DNA of 64,000 nucleotides from Stagonosporopsis chrysanthemi. Lineage: Eukaryota; Ascomycota; Dothideomycetes; Pleosporales; Didymellaceae. Numbering within the stretch: position 1 is the first letter of the stretch; each line of letters starts with the position of its first letter. Location: assembly GCA_022560025.1 (NCBI GenBank), contig JAFISE010000008.1:1-64000 (forward strand), read 5' to 3'. Below the pieces are notes generated by a model, which made no database searches, was not told the DNA's origin, and was given only the letters and a program-made list of their open reading frames with translations. The translations under genes were made by a program, and so were the position numbers. This document shows, one piece after another, positions 20,454-30,818 of the stretch.

Positions 20454-22250
20454 ATGTCTTCCAGGTCAAAGAGGCAGAGTAAGCCTAAGGAGCCAGCAGC
20501 GCCGCCAGTACCTTCAACGCCGAAGGATGCAGAACTTCGACCTCAGTATCTTCCCGTGTCTGCACTGCTCAAGAATGTTGCTCGCGCGATAGCATTAATT
20601 GTCATTGCTGGAGTTGCATCACCAGTTTCCCAACTTAATCTCTCACCTGTCTTTGGCTCGATTCCAGCATCGTTGCATCACCAGCAAGCAATGACCCTGA
20701 CCGCTCTCGGAGGACTCGGTGTCAGACGGTTGCTGAAGGGCTATCTGTCGATAGATGTATCCGCATGGGTCACCGTCCTTGCGTACTGGACACCACTGAT
20801 CCAGTGCTATCTCTTCCCACACAGCACGCAGCTTGGGATCGACTACGGGCCATTGATCGTCGAGTCGCTTACATACTTTCCTTTGCTCTTCCTCTCCATG
20901 TTTGCTGTTTCTGACCTGCTGGACACGGTCGATTTCACACGCTGGGACCTGCCTTCTGCGCTTGGGGATGCGATCTTGCCAATGACCTCGTATGTTGGCA
21001 TTTCGTTCGTTTCCAGGTTCTTCGGTGCGCTGCTCCCAGCTTTCGTAGGACAACATGTGTATTTGACGCGCATTGGCTTCCAGATGCTGCTTGCATCTGC
21101 GTCTGCTTTCATTACCCCTTCGAAACTACTGTTTCTGGCCTTCCCAGCGATCTTCCACACTCTTTATCTCAACCCTCACAACCCTTCAGATAATGCTTTC
21201 CAGTCGGCAAATTCCACTCTCGTCGCAACACAGAACTACACCATTCTCGCTCGCCAGGAGTCCTTGACCGGCTACGTATCTGTGGTGGAGAACTATGCAG
21301 ACAACGCTTTCCGTCTGATGCGCTGCGACCACTCTCTCCTCGGCGGAGAATGGCTTGTCACACCCGCATCCTCCAAGTTAGGCCAACGCCAAAAGGAAAG
21401 CATCTTCGCCGTCTTTGTCCTCCTTGAAGCCGTCCGCCTAGTGCAAAATCCCGAGCTCGAACCCATCGGCTCCATCCCCCGCGCACTCGACATCAAACCC
21501 ACGCCTGAGTCCGAGAAATCTGCTCTCGTCATCGGCCTCGGCATCGGCACCGCGCCCAACGCGCTGATCAAACACGGCCTCAACACCACAATCGTCGAGC
21601 TCGACCCCGTCGTCCACAAATACGCAACCCAATACTTCGGCCTCTCACCGGACCACACTGCCGTCATCGCCGATGCCGTGCGCTACGTCGCCGACACGTC
21701 CGTCAGCGCGCCCAAGTCCTACGACTACATCATCCACGACGTCTTCACCGGCGGCGCCGAGCCCGTGCACCTCTTCACCACCGAGTTCATGCGCGGGCTG
21801 TTCAACTTGCTCAAAGACGACGGCGCCGTAGCCATCAACTACGCCGGCGACCTGACCCTTGGCTCCACCAAACTCGTCCTCAACACCATCCACGCCGTGT
21901 TCCCCGCGTGCCGCCTGTTCCGCGACACGCCCGCGCCCGACGACCATAAGGACGGCGACAGCGATTTCATCAACATGGTCGTGTTCTGCGTCAAGAACGA
22001 CCTTGGCATGGGGAAGAAGGCTGTTGGGTTCCGCGAGGCGACGAGTAAGGACTGGCTGGGCAGTATTGCGCGTCGCAACTTTTTGCAGCCCAGAGATGAG
22101 TTGGAGGTCAAGTTTGAGTACAAAGAGGGCGCGCAGGTCATGGGGCGCGCGGATGTGGCAGAGTTGGAGGCGTACCATGAGGAGGGGGCCGTGAGTCATT
22201 GGAAGATTATGAGGAGTGTGTTGCCGGCGGGCGTGTGGGAGATGTGGTAG
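20454..22250 (+). CDS. Membrane-anchored spermidine synthase-like protein
   Basis: This is one uninterrupted exon of 598 residues. The basic/proline-rich start (MSSRSKRQSKPKEP) is followed by several hydrophobic segments between about residues 38 and 245. A class I methyltransferase fold of the polyamine-synthase type follows at about 350-530. VIGLGIGTAPNALI is the nucleotide-binding loop, TIVELDPVVHKYA carries the acidic ribose ligand, and DYIIHDVFTGG is the next core strand. True spermidine synthases are soluble and about 300 residues long. This fused membrane form is a separate family whose substrate is unknown, so polyamine synthesis should not be assumed. It is divergent from the CCDC97-like gene. 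Confidence 0.82.
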   Translation: MSSRSKRQSKPKEPAAPPVPSTPKDAELRPQYLPVSALLKNVARAIALIVIAGVASPVSQLNLSPVFGSIPASLHHQQAMTLTALGGLGVRRLLKGYLSIDVSAWVTVLAYWTPLIQCYLFPHSTQLGIDYGPLIVESLTYFPLLFLSMFAVSDLLDTVDFTRWDLPSALGDAILPMTSYVGISFVSRFFGALLPAFVGQHVYLTRIGFQMLLASASAFITPSKLLFLAFPAIFHTLYLNPHNPSDNAFQSANSTLVATQNYTILARQESLTGYVSVVENYADNAFRLMRCDHSLLGGEWLVTPASSKLGQRQKESIFAVFVLLEAVRLVQNPELEPIGSIPRALDIKPTPESEKSALVIGLGIGTAPNALIKHGLNTTIVELDPVVHKYATQYFGLSPDHTAVIADAVRYVADTSVSAPKSYDYIIHDVFTGGAEPVHLFTTEFMRGLFNLLKDDGAVAINYAGDLTLGSTKLVLNTIHAVFPACRLFRDTPAPDDHKDGDSDFINMVVFCVKNDLGMGKKAVGFREATSKDWLGSIARRNFLQPRDELEVKFEYKEGAQVMGRADVAELEAYHEEGAVSHWKIMRSVLPAGVWEMW

Positions 22251-22521
22251 TAGGTCAGGAGGGAGGAGGGAGAAGAGTGTTAGGTGAATGTAGATTGTGT
22301 AGGTCTCGGAATGTGACCTTGTACAGTCAGCCACATACCCGCAAACCATCGATTGTCAGTCAAGTCAAGCGGATGACGGGTTCGCAGGAAGAAGCCAAAT
22401 CATGACACTGCAATCGTAGTGCTAATGTTACCACACTTCCGTGATGCTTTAACGCCGCCCCATTTTATGCATTACCAACACCACGCCGCACCAGGAACTC
22501 CAAGTATGGATATTCAGGGTA

Positions 22522-24840
22522 TCAGAAAAGCATCCCCAAATCGCTCCCACCCTCCCATCCAACGCCGTCAAGACTAAACCCATTAGCACTCCAGCCCATA
22601 TCCAGCGGCAGGAACCCGTTCCACAGCGCGCTCTCATCCGCAGGCATGCCGTTATTGCCATGCATCGCAAAATCGCTAACGGCGCCTAGATCCGTCCAGC
22701 CAAAGTCTCCCATCTGTTCCGTCAGCGCAGGGCTCTCTCCCGTCCCAACAGAGCTGGTTCTCGGGCTCTGCGCTGTCGTGCCTGTAGACGGTGGAACAGG
22801 GAATCCATTCTGATCCACGGGATTGCTGGCGACGCTTGTCCCTGGATGTCTGAATGCAGAGCGGCTGGACTTGTCTTTGCGTGGCACCTTGGCCCAAAGC
22901 AGCTTCAAGAGCTGCGAGTACCGCGAGCCAGGGTGCTGGGTGCCAGTTTCCACGCCCACGGCGCTGCGTTGCAGGCGCGAGACTGTCTCGTTGATCATTG
23001 CACGGATTGCGCGGTCCTCGTCGCCTGAAATGACGCCTGTGCAGCGTGCGCGGTAAAGGAACACGCCAGCGTGCACAAGGTAGAGGTAGTACCGTAGCGG
23101 CATGAAGCGAAGGCTGGTCTCGGGTGAGACGAAGTTGTTTACGGTTGTAAGGATTGCTTTCGCGGCGTCGAGGCCTTCGTAGATGAATCGTGCGTCGCCG
23201 ACTGCGCCGACGTTATTGACAAAAACGCGTTGTGGAGCCTGCGGCCCTAGACTGCTCGATGGCGCTTGTGGGTCAGACGGGTTGCTTGCGGAGGGAAGGG
23301 CACGGAGGACGGTGGCTTGGAAGGCAAATGCGTTCGTGTAGAGGCGTAGGTAGTCGTAAGACATGAGCAAACATGCTTTCAATGGTGGAGAGCAGGTCAG
23401 TGTGCCCCACACGCTCTTCCAGCCGTAGATGGCAGAACGGAAATCATCAATGAACTTTATGTAGCTACCGCTCATGTTGGAACGGAACGAGGCGCCGGGG
23501 TTGCTGTATAGGGTATCATGGACATTAGAAAACAATTGGGTGAGTTCGAGATTCGCTTGGAAAATTGAGGCGTAGTCTTCTTCGTTAGGCGAATTTGGTA
23601 TCAAGCCGGGATAGTCCTCGCGTCGTAAGGTGGTGAGAGGCCCAGGCCCACGGCTCCAGAACGCTTTACCTATACGGATGCTGATGTGCCGGTCAGACAC
23701 GTACGCAGCAGTCCAGATCAGGCGTTTGCGGTTGTGCTGCGGATCTTTCCCCTGGTCCACAAAGCGGAAAGAGTACTTGTCCAGGGCAAGAAAGTAGGCA
23801 ATTCGCAGAGCGATACCAACGTGCATCCACGACTCCTTGTCTTCTTCGCCTTTGCCTACTTTGCCAGACCCTCGCTGCGTATAGGGCGCCCACTCGGCCA
23901 GCAGAAGCAGCGCCTCCACTGCCTCGATACCAGCGTCACCGCCTGCGGCAAGGTTGGCGACGAGCGACTTCATGTGCTCGGTGCATGCTTCGTAGATGTG
24001 GGGTTCATTGACGAGGTCTTTGGAGGCGATGAGGAGGAGCGCTGTGAGGAGATGCGGTTCCTTCCTGACCATGTCAGACATGCGCGTGGTGTCGAAGGCA
24101 TGCACAGGCGCCAGTGGGTAGTAAGGATGGTAGTTCTGCTGGTACCGGACAAGCAGCTGGCACAGCGAGTGCACAGTCAATATGCCGCGATCGAGCAGAG
24201 GGTACGAGGACGACAGCGGCGGCGCGTGCATGGCTGAAGTACCGCCTGCAGGGCCCAGACCTGGTCCAGCACCAGCGCTGCTGCCATTGTTGTTCTCCTC
24301 GTTGGAGCTTGTCTCGCCTGCAACGCGAGCCAGAATGCCCAGCGCGTCTGAGGGATTCTGCAGGTTGCTAAAGGGCAGCTCGTCGGGGTTGGATGAGTCG
24401 GAGCCGGCGGCGTGGGGGTTGTCGCCGTACTGCTGCTGCGCGCCGGCGTCGTGCGACCACGTCCCCAAGTTCCCAAGCGTGTGGAAGCTGCCGTCTTCAG
24501 GCCCGGTGGCCGTCAGTGAGGGCAGGCCGGGAGTCGTGTCGTCGAGGCGCTTCTTGCGCACGCGCCGGCCGCCGCGATTGCTGCCGCCCAGCACGCACTC
24601 GAGGTTGTCGCGCTTGCACCGCAGACACGGGATAGTGCCCTGCTCGTCGCTGCACAGCGGCCGTCAGTACATTGAGCTGGGGCAGGATGCCGCGGGAACT
24701 CACAGCAGGCACCGGCTCTTCCGCTTGCGACAGTTCAGACAGGCCTGGTGGGCCCGCTTGGCCTTGGACGAGTCATCGTCGTTCGCGCTCGACTGCTGCT
24801 GCGGGTCAGGCACAGATTGCGGTGGGGAAGTCAGCTCCAT
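22522..24840 (-). CDS. Zn2Cys6 transcription factor with fungal regulatory domain
   Basis: Exons 24840-24704 and 24649-22522 give 754 residues; the 54-bp intron splits the zinc cluster. The cluster joins as CLNCRKRKSRC | LLDEQGTIPCLRCKRDNLEC, the complete six-cysteine pattern C-x2-C-x6-C-x9-C-x2-C-x6-C. A basic stretch (GGRRVRKKR) follows. The middle region, about 200-540, carries the fungal-specific transcription factor domain, with LLTALLLIASKDL, EALLLLAEWAPYTQ and HVGIALRIAYFLALDKYSF. The C-terminus is Ser/Pro/Gly-rich and may activate transcription. The target pathway cannot be read from sequence. It is the first of two tandem minus-strand regulators; the neighbour's stop lies 249 bases upstream. 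Confidence 0.9.
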
Positions 24841-25088
24841 CCCGCATCGTTGATCCGCAGGTCGTGGGAGGTGGTCGTCTCAAAAGCCGTTCCAAAGCCG
24901 AGGGGCGGCCTTTGAATGCTTTGTTCGGCCCCGCGGCTCAGTGCCCGCCGGCCCGACCTCCACCACAACCCCAACCTCAGCTTCCAAATACTTGGATCTG
25001 GAAGTGTGCTTCGGCGCATGCGCCGAGGACTAGGGCCTCAGCCATGCCGGACTGCTCTGTTGCAGTAGACATCTGCTGGTCGGATGTA

Positions 25089-26280
25089 TCAGATTCGCGA
25101 TGAAATGCCCCTCCAACCAGAGATGAACCACCACTCGGAGCTGGCGAGCTCGAGGAGCCGGCAATACAGCCTCATCAGCTCACGAACTTTGCCATCGGAC
25201 CGTTCTTTCATCGCTTCGAGGAATTCTGCCTCAATCGTCGTGGGCCACGTCATCGCCGCTCGTAGAGCTGGGTGGCCAGAGGTTTCGAGGCTGAATTGCA
25301 ACGCATGCCGCAGCTGATCTGCCGCCTTGATTCGGATGGCCTGGCTCTCTTGTGACTCGGTCGGCGAAGGATAGCTCGCTGCTTGGATCTCGATAAGGAA
25401 CGAAGATAGCAGCGCAGACGGTTTGTTGGTCTGGTCGCTGTTGGCTGGCCGAATGATGGCAGCGAATGGCCCGTTCTCAATCCACGGTACGGCAGTGTTG
25501 AGGACGAACGACATGCCCCGAAGGAGCTGGAAGATCTCGATTAGAGATTCTATCGAGTAGGTTTGAGCATCTGCGAAGGCATTCATGATGGTCAGAGACG
25601 CTGAAGCGAACAAGGCATGGCAATTTGCTGGCCCGAGATCTGCAAGAGCTCTGTTTAGCCCTGTGAGGGCTGCCGTTTGATGCGTAGAAGCAAGCACACG
25701 GTAGTATGAGGCTCTTGGTAGGTTGATATAAGCGAGATGGTTAGCCGAGTACGATAAGATACTGTGCATCAGGTAGGGGTGCTTGAATCCTTCCTGTGGC
25801 ACAGCAAAACCCCAGATCTGTTTCGCGACATCGAGACCCGGCATGGTCATGTGAGCATGTGCCGTGTAGTGATGCATCAGCTCCAAGTCTTGCATCCATG
25901 ATCCAGAACAATCCTCTAAGGGCGTAAGAATGGGATCATAGCAGTGACTAGCCGGCTGCTGATGGTGGACGAATTTAGTTCCTGGAACTCCGGGTGACGC
26001 GGAGGTGTCGTTGGAGGCGGTTTCCAGCGTACTGATGTTGGGAGAACCTATTGACGGCGTCTGTGACACCGTCTCCGCCCGGCCGGATACCGAGTTCTCG
26101 AGCAGGCTGCACTCAACGCGGTACCTCGCACATGCGCCGCAGGGTCGGCTCTCGTCGCACTGGAAAGGTGTCAACGCGTGGGACATCAGAGACCTGCAGG
26201 TAAGCCATCCGAACCTTTACGCGTCTGATCTTGCACTGTTTACATCCATGTCGGGACTTCTTAGACCCTAGCCTGGGCAT
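25089..26280 (-). CDS. Zn2Cys6 transcription factor (short type)
   Basis: Exons 26280-26215 and 26159-25089 give 378 residues. The 55-bp intron has an unusual donor (GTTCGG) and CCAG at the acceptor, and falls just before the third cysteine. The joined cluster reads HGCKQCKIRRVK | CDESRPCGACARYRVEC, with the spacing C-x2-C-x6-C-x5-C-x2-C-x6-C. The rest is helical, with YLMHSILSYSANHLAYI typical of compact C6 regulators related to the sterol-uptake-control type. It ends without a long acidic tail. Targets are unknown. It lies between another C6 factor and a DJ-1/PfpI gene, all on the same strand. Confidence 0.87.
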
Positions 26281-26580
26281 TGTGCAGATTCTCGATGAGT
26301 TGGCTCTTGGAATCGCTTGAGTTCTGGTTCGCTATGGGATGCAGTTCGAGTGCGAGTGCGAGCGCGGGCCCGTCGAGTGCTGATTTGCCGTGGACCCCAC
26401 ACCACTAGGCTTGCTTACGGTTAGCTTCTTGCCTTGCGACTGAATTAAGGCAATAATTCATAGTCCTTGCATCGTTCAGGAAATCTTTGTATACTTCATG
26501 GATCTTCTTAGTCTGCACTTTTCCCGGCAAACGTAGATTGTAGTCACCAGCAAACATTTCTCCAATACTCATTGCCGAGT
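26281..26580. other. Intergenic 300 bases
   Basis: This separates the C6 factor start from the DJ-1/PfpI stop. A minus-strand frame of 62 codons (about 26405-26593) lacks an early ATG and matches no family. It is probably DJ-1 gene 3' flank. Confidence 0.4.
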
Positions 26581-27264
26581 TTATACGCCCCACGCCTCGC
26601 CTCTGCGCTCAAACTCCGCAACCTCAGCTACAAAGTCCGCTTGTTTCTTTCCCGCGAGCTGCTCATAGATCCACAGGCTCGTATCAATACCAGAGCTGAC
26701 TCCCGCAGCATTGATGATCCTCACGCCAGCTTCTGTGGTACCTGCATCGACCCACCTCTTCCTCACCACGTTCAACTTTGCATCTCCACCCGCTGCTTCG
26801 TCGGCAGTCTTCTTCACCAGATCGAAGGCCAGGTGATGCGTGGTGATCGTGCGACCATCCAACACACCCGCACCTGCAAGAATAACTGATCCAGTGCAGA
26901 CAGACTGCAGGATGCGAGATCCGGCTTCTTTACGCGGCGGAAGAGTTGTGAACTTGCGGAGGAGCGCCAAGAGCTCCTTACCCTCCTTTGATGGCAGTAG
27001 TTCGGAGAAGATGTGGAAGTCAGCGCCGGGGATGACGAGGATGTCATAATCGTTGATGTTGGCCTCGAGCTCGTCGAATTTGCCATTGGGTACATAAACC
27101 ATTGCTCCGCTCTCTGATGAGATGCGATCAAAGTGCCCGAATGTTTTGACCTCGAAAATGGCATCCCCGGATTCTGGGCGCATGCTGTAGATCTCGACTG
27201 GGCCGCTGAAGTCGAGAATGTCCGCGGAGGGGTAAAGATACACGGCGACTTTGAAAGGAGCCAT
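26581..27264 (-). CDS. DJ-1/PfpI family protein (isonitrile hydratase-like)
   Basis: This is a single-exon protein of 227 residues starting at ATG (27264). It opens with the family pattern VAVYLYPSADILDFSGPVEI, contains YDILVIPGADF near 73-83, and has the nucleophile elbow SVCTGS with Cys123, followed by GAGVLDGRTITTHH. This arrangement fits the GlxA/InhA branch of the class I glutamine-amidotransferase-like superfamily, whose members include isonitrile hydratase. No C-terminal AraC-type DNA-binding domain is present, so it is an enzyme-type member. The substrate is unknown. The cytosol is the likely location because no targeting signal is seen. Confidence 0.87.
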   Translation of the reverse strand: MAPFKVAVYLYPSADILDFSGPVEIYSMRPESGDAIFEVKTFGHFDRISSESGAMVYVPNGKFDELEANINDYDILVIPGADFHIFSELLPSKEGKELLALLRKFTTLPPRKEAGSRILQSVCTGSVILAGAGVLDGRTITTHHLAFDLVKKTADEAAGGDAKLNVVRKRWVDAGTTEAGVRIINAAGVSSGIDTSLWIYEQLAGKKQADFVAEVAEFERRGEAWGV

Positions 27265-27976
27265 CTCGATAGGTAAGTGTATAGTATTTGAAAGAAGGGT
27301 AATGTTGGCTTGTAATTAGTTTCAATTCTGTATTTCCAGCAGTGAGGCCGCTTCCTGGTCTTATATGTGAAGATCGATGTTGTACCCAGCGGATCGGGTG
27401 TTAAAAACGACACCGGCTCCGTGTACAATGACCGTGCACGCTGTGCACACGTTTTTACTAGCGTTCCTGAATCCTTAATTTCGTACTAAAAGTCTAAATG
27501 TGAGGCCTGGCTGACGATATAGTACTGTTCCTAGCCTATACTCACAGTCTGTGAGTACTGTTGACCTTTTTGGTGGTTGTTTGGCCCAGCGGCTCGGGCT
27601 GGGTTCTGGCACTAAAACTAAGTTTTAGAGTATCCTAACAACTCTTTCATAGAGAAATCGTGTAACATTAAAGTTCTAGTATTTCAAATACTCTAGAAGC
27701 TAAAAATATTAAAACCTTGTTTTCAGCTCATTCACTCTGTTCTCGCTTTACCTAAAGTAGTTCAATTTATATAAGATTTTAATATATAAGCCGCGAAGCA
27801 AAGTGGATCGATCAACCTCCCACAATCACGGAATGTCCAATTGACGACGACCTTGGAAGTCAGCAATCTAAACGTGTTTATGGAATCTTATCTCATCTCC
27901 AAACTCTGTCTGACGTTTTGCAAATGAGCCTAGAACACTTCATTGTTGGTTACTTCTTGAAGGTGTTTCTCGTAAT
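27265..27976. other. Intergenic with A/T-rich patch and inverted repeat
   Basis: The left part is the DJ-1 gene promoter. From about 27480 to 27800 the sequence is clearly A/T-rich compared with its surroundings (for example TTTATATAAGATTTTAATAT). It includes a perfect inverted repeat TACTCACA-GTC-TGTGAGTA at 27539-27557 and a direct repeat AGTACTGTT at 27521 and 27554. This looks like a decayed mobile-element fragment, but no coding remnant is visible. Confidence 0.45.
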
Positions 27977-29305
27977 CTACGGCAGTACCTTCTTCAGTAC
28001 ATCGACCAGCCTATGAATCTCCTCTTCAGTATTGTAGTGCACCATCGAGACCCTAGTCACGCCTTCCGGGCCAAGCTGCAGGATCTCATCGCATAATCGC
28101 TTCGAGTAGAAATTACCCCACCTGAAGCCGTAGTTCGAAATCTTCTCGGCTTCCACCACGATCTGCTTGGGACTAATTCCCTTTGCGACGAACGAAATAG
28201 TGGGCACTCGCTCCTTAGAGTCGGCCGACGTCGATCCGACAACAGTTATGTCGTCACGTGAGTTCAGGAAATCCAGTAGGATCTTCTGCAGCTTGCCCTC
28301 TTGCTCAGTGATGGCTGCATCAGAGCCCTCGAGATACTTCACAATTTCGGGAATTGCCTGGACTCCTTCATAGTTCGAAGCTGCGAAGCCGAGCTTGTCT
28401 TCGAGCGTCTTGGTCGGGTTAAAGAAGTGTGCCATTGGCTTGACATGTTTCTGAGCGGCATTGCTGGCATACAGCACGGCGATGTGTGGCCCGTAAACCT
28501 ATGACGATGAGTATCTACAAGGACTCGAAGGGTGACTTTACTTGCCTTGTACCACGAGAATGCGTAGAAGTCCACACCAAACGCCTTGACATCGACTCTC
28601 CTATGCGGTGCAAAACTCACACCATCCACACAGAACAAAGCACCCACCTCGTGCACAGCGTCTGCAATCGACCTCACATCATGAATCGATCCAAGCACAT
28701 TCGATACATGTGTGCAAGCCACGAACTTGACTTTAGGAGAGAGCAGCGGCTTCAGGTTCTCCGCAGTCAGCTTCAGCTCCGGCTTATCTGAGTGCCACCA
28801 AGTCACTTTCAACTTGAGTCGTTCAGCCATGAACAACCAGGGCTTTACGTTGGTCTCATGTTCCATCTTTGACAGGATAATCTCGTCGCCTTCGTTGAAC
28901 ATCATGGCGTTGGACAAGTTCATGAATAACTGGGTTGTCGAGGCTCCAAGTACTACAGGCTGTCAGCAGAAATGCTTCATACTGATCACGGGCTTCCTTT
29001 ACGCACCAATATCACCACGGTCCGCATTGATGTATTTCGCAGCAGCTTGATAACCTTCCTCATACTTGGTGTTTGACTGCGTGCCGGTGTGGTATGAAGC
29101 ACCAAGCTGGACATTGGTCTTGGACAAATATTGAGTGATGCTAACATCTCATCAGTGTATTTATAGCCGGTCAGTATGAAGTTACATACGAGTCAATGAC
29201 AGTCCCCAATGCTTGGCTACCACCAGCGTTGTCAAGGAATATTTGATCCTGCTGCAACGCAGGAAATTGCTGTCGCACTTTTGAGATATCGAAACTGGCT
29301 GACAT
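27977..29305 (-). CDS. Class V aminotransferase-fold PLP enzyme
   Basis: Exons 29305-29190, 29140-29007, 28952-28546 and 28498-27977 give 392 residues. The introns are 49, 54 and 47 bp. The third begins with GCAAGT rather than GT and is read as a GC-AG intron, because only this restores FSWYK | VYGPHIAVLY. Landmarks are LDNAGGSQ at the start, HETNVKPW, the active-site strand ALFCVDGVSFAPHRRVDV with its PLP-binding Asp, and the Schiff-base lysine in FYAFSWYK. The fold is that of cysteine desulfurases, isopenicillin N epimerase-like and related enzymes. The reaction is not determined. No targeting peptide is seen, so it is probably not the mitochondrial Nfs1. Confidence 0.88.
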
Positions 29306-30818
29306 TGTTGTAGCTATCGATTGAAGAAGCTTTCACAATCGTACAGCCCTCATATAAATGTATTGCTGAATCTTGTAGGGCGCGCAGGGCGTGTTGCGCT
29401 GCGCTGTTGCTCCGCACCACAGATAGCGGGGTGCTCGCTGGAGAAGGAAGGTGCGATCCACAAGTGACGCCATCACAGTACGCTCTAATCTTCCACGCAT
29501 CCACATCATTCTGCCTTTCATGCCTCACCAGCAAGCGCACAAGGCCTCCGAACTCTCTAAGCAATAGAAACAGGATCTTGTCGACTGTCCCGAAAGACCT
29601 CCACACTACCTGACTTTGGGTTGCAGCTCTCGTGGGGCGTGCCTCCTTAGCAATGCGATAATGTGCTTTGGCCGAAAGCAGGCTTCTTCATGTTGATTTT
29701 CTTAAGTGGACAACAGAATACGAATGGCGGCATGGATGCAGGAGCGATATATTTGTGTCCTCGGACAGCTCGTCGGATGCCAGCATGACTGCTTCCTACA
29801 GCTGGAGCTTTTCGCTCATCAGTATCTGGCTGCATCTCAACCTACAGGTGAACGTCTCTACCGGGAAACGCGCAAGTCTTCGACCGATCTTTTGAACACG
29901 CGGAAAATTTGTAGAACCAGTGATGAGTGCAGAAGATGTAATGAATTGATGGTTCTATCTACGTGCAGAAGCTGACTTTTCATAGGCAGCAGGAACAAAG
30001 AAGCTTGCTTGTTGTCTAAGACACCAAGCAAGACACAAAGAGACAATTTAAGTATACATGAGATAGAAGCTGCTAGATGAAATCTACAGAATGCCTTGTG
30101 TCCTCTGTGGCCACAGACTGTCCATTATACACGCAAGCTCAGTATGCAGGTGGTGAGATAACTTCCAACCTACGGCTTTCAATAGCGATTCAGCTCAGCG
30201 GGTTTTATTTTGGACGTTTCAAAAATCGCCTACAGAAGTATGCTAGGTGGTGATATGTACGAGCTCGGTAGCTCAGGGTTCAGAACATGCAGCTCCAACA
30301 GATGGTGAGCGACAGCCTGCTGAGGCCAAAACCATTTCTGTAAGATCGATATCAAGTTAATTACACAGATCGCCTATGCAACAACGCATCATCAAGAGGG
30401 TTAATGAATCCAGACTGGTTACGGCCACTCCGCAGAGGTAGGCGGGCATACCGTTCTTTCACGGCCATGATTTAGAGGAAACACTCTTATTGGCTCTGCC
30501 ATTGTCACTGGCTGGCCCATAACTGAAGCATTCATAAAGCGAAGTCAGGCTACTCAACCAGATCCAGCGTACAGACGTCTTGTTGCAAGTCTGGAGAACG
30601 ATTGTGCGGCCCAGACCTCAATCCTTTGGTTCGTGCTAACGCCTATCTGCACTTTTCAGCATCATAAATCGACGACACATATCGATTATCGACACAATAA
30701 AGCTGGATTAGATGCACCTGCGGGGTATAAACACTGTCGTCTCTGCTCCCGTTGAGGCTGCACAGCTACTAGATTTTATTCGAGAGAATATTCAATCTTC
30801 ACGTTTACCAGCTCGGCA
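29306..30818. other. Intergenic, 1.5 kb
   Basis: This is the divergent upstream region of the aminotransferase gene (-) and the PAN-like gene (+). Open frames are short and overlap on both strands, and no domain was seen. Confidence 0.5.

Noticed and set aside
26405..26593. 62-codon minus-strand frame overlapping the DJ-1 gene stop
   Set aside because: It begins with GTG and overlaps a complete gene. No homologue was recognised and no splice link was found.
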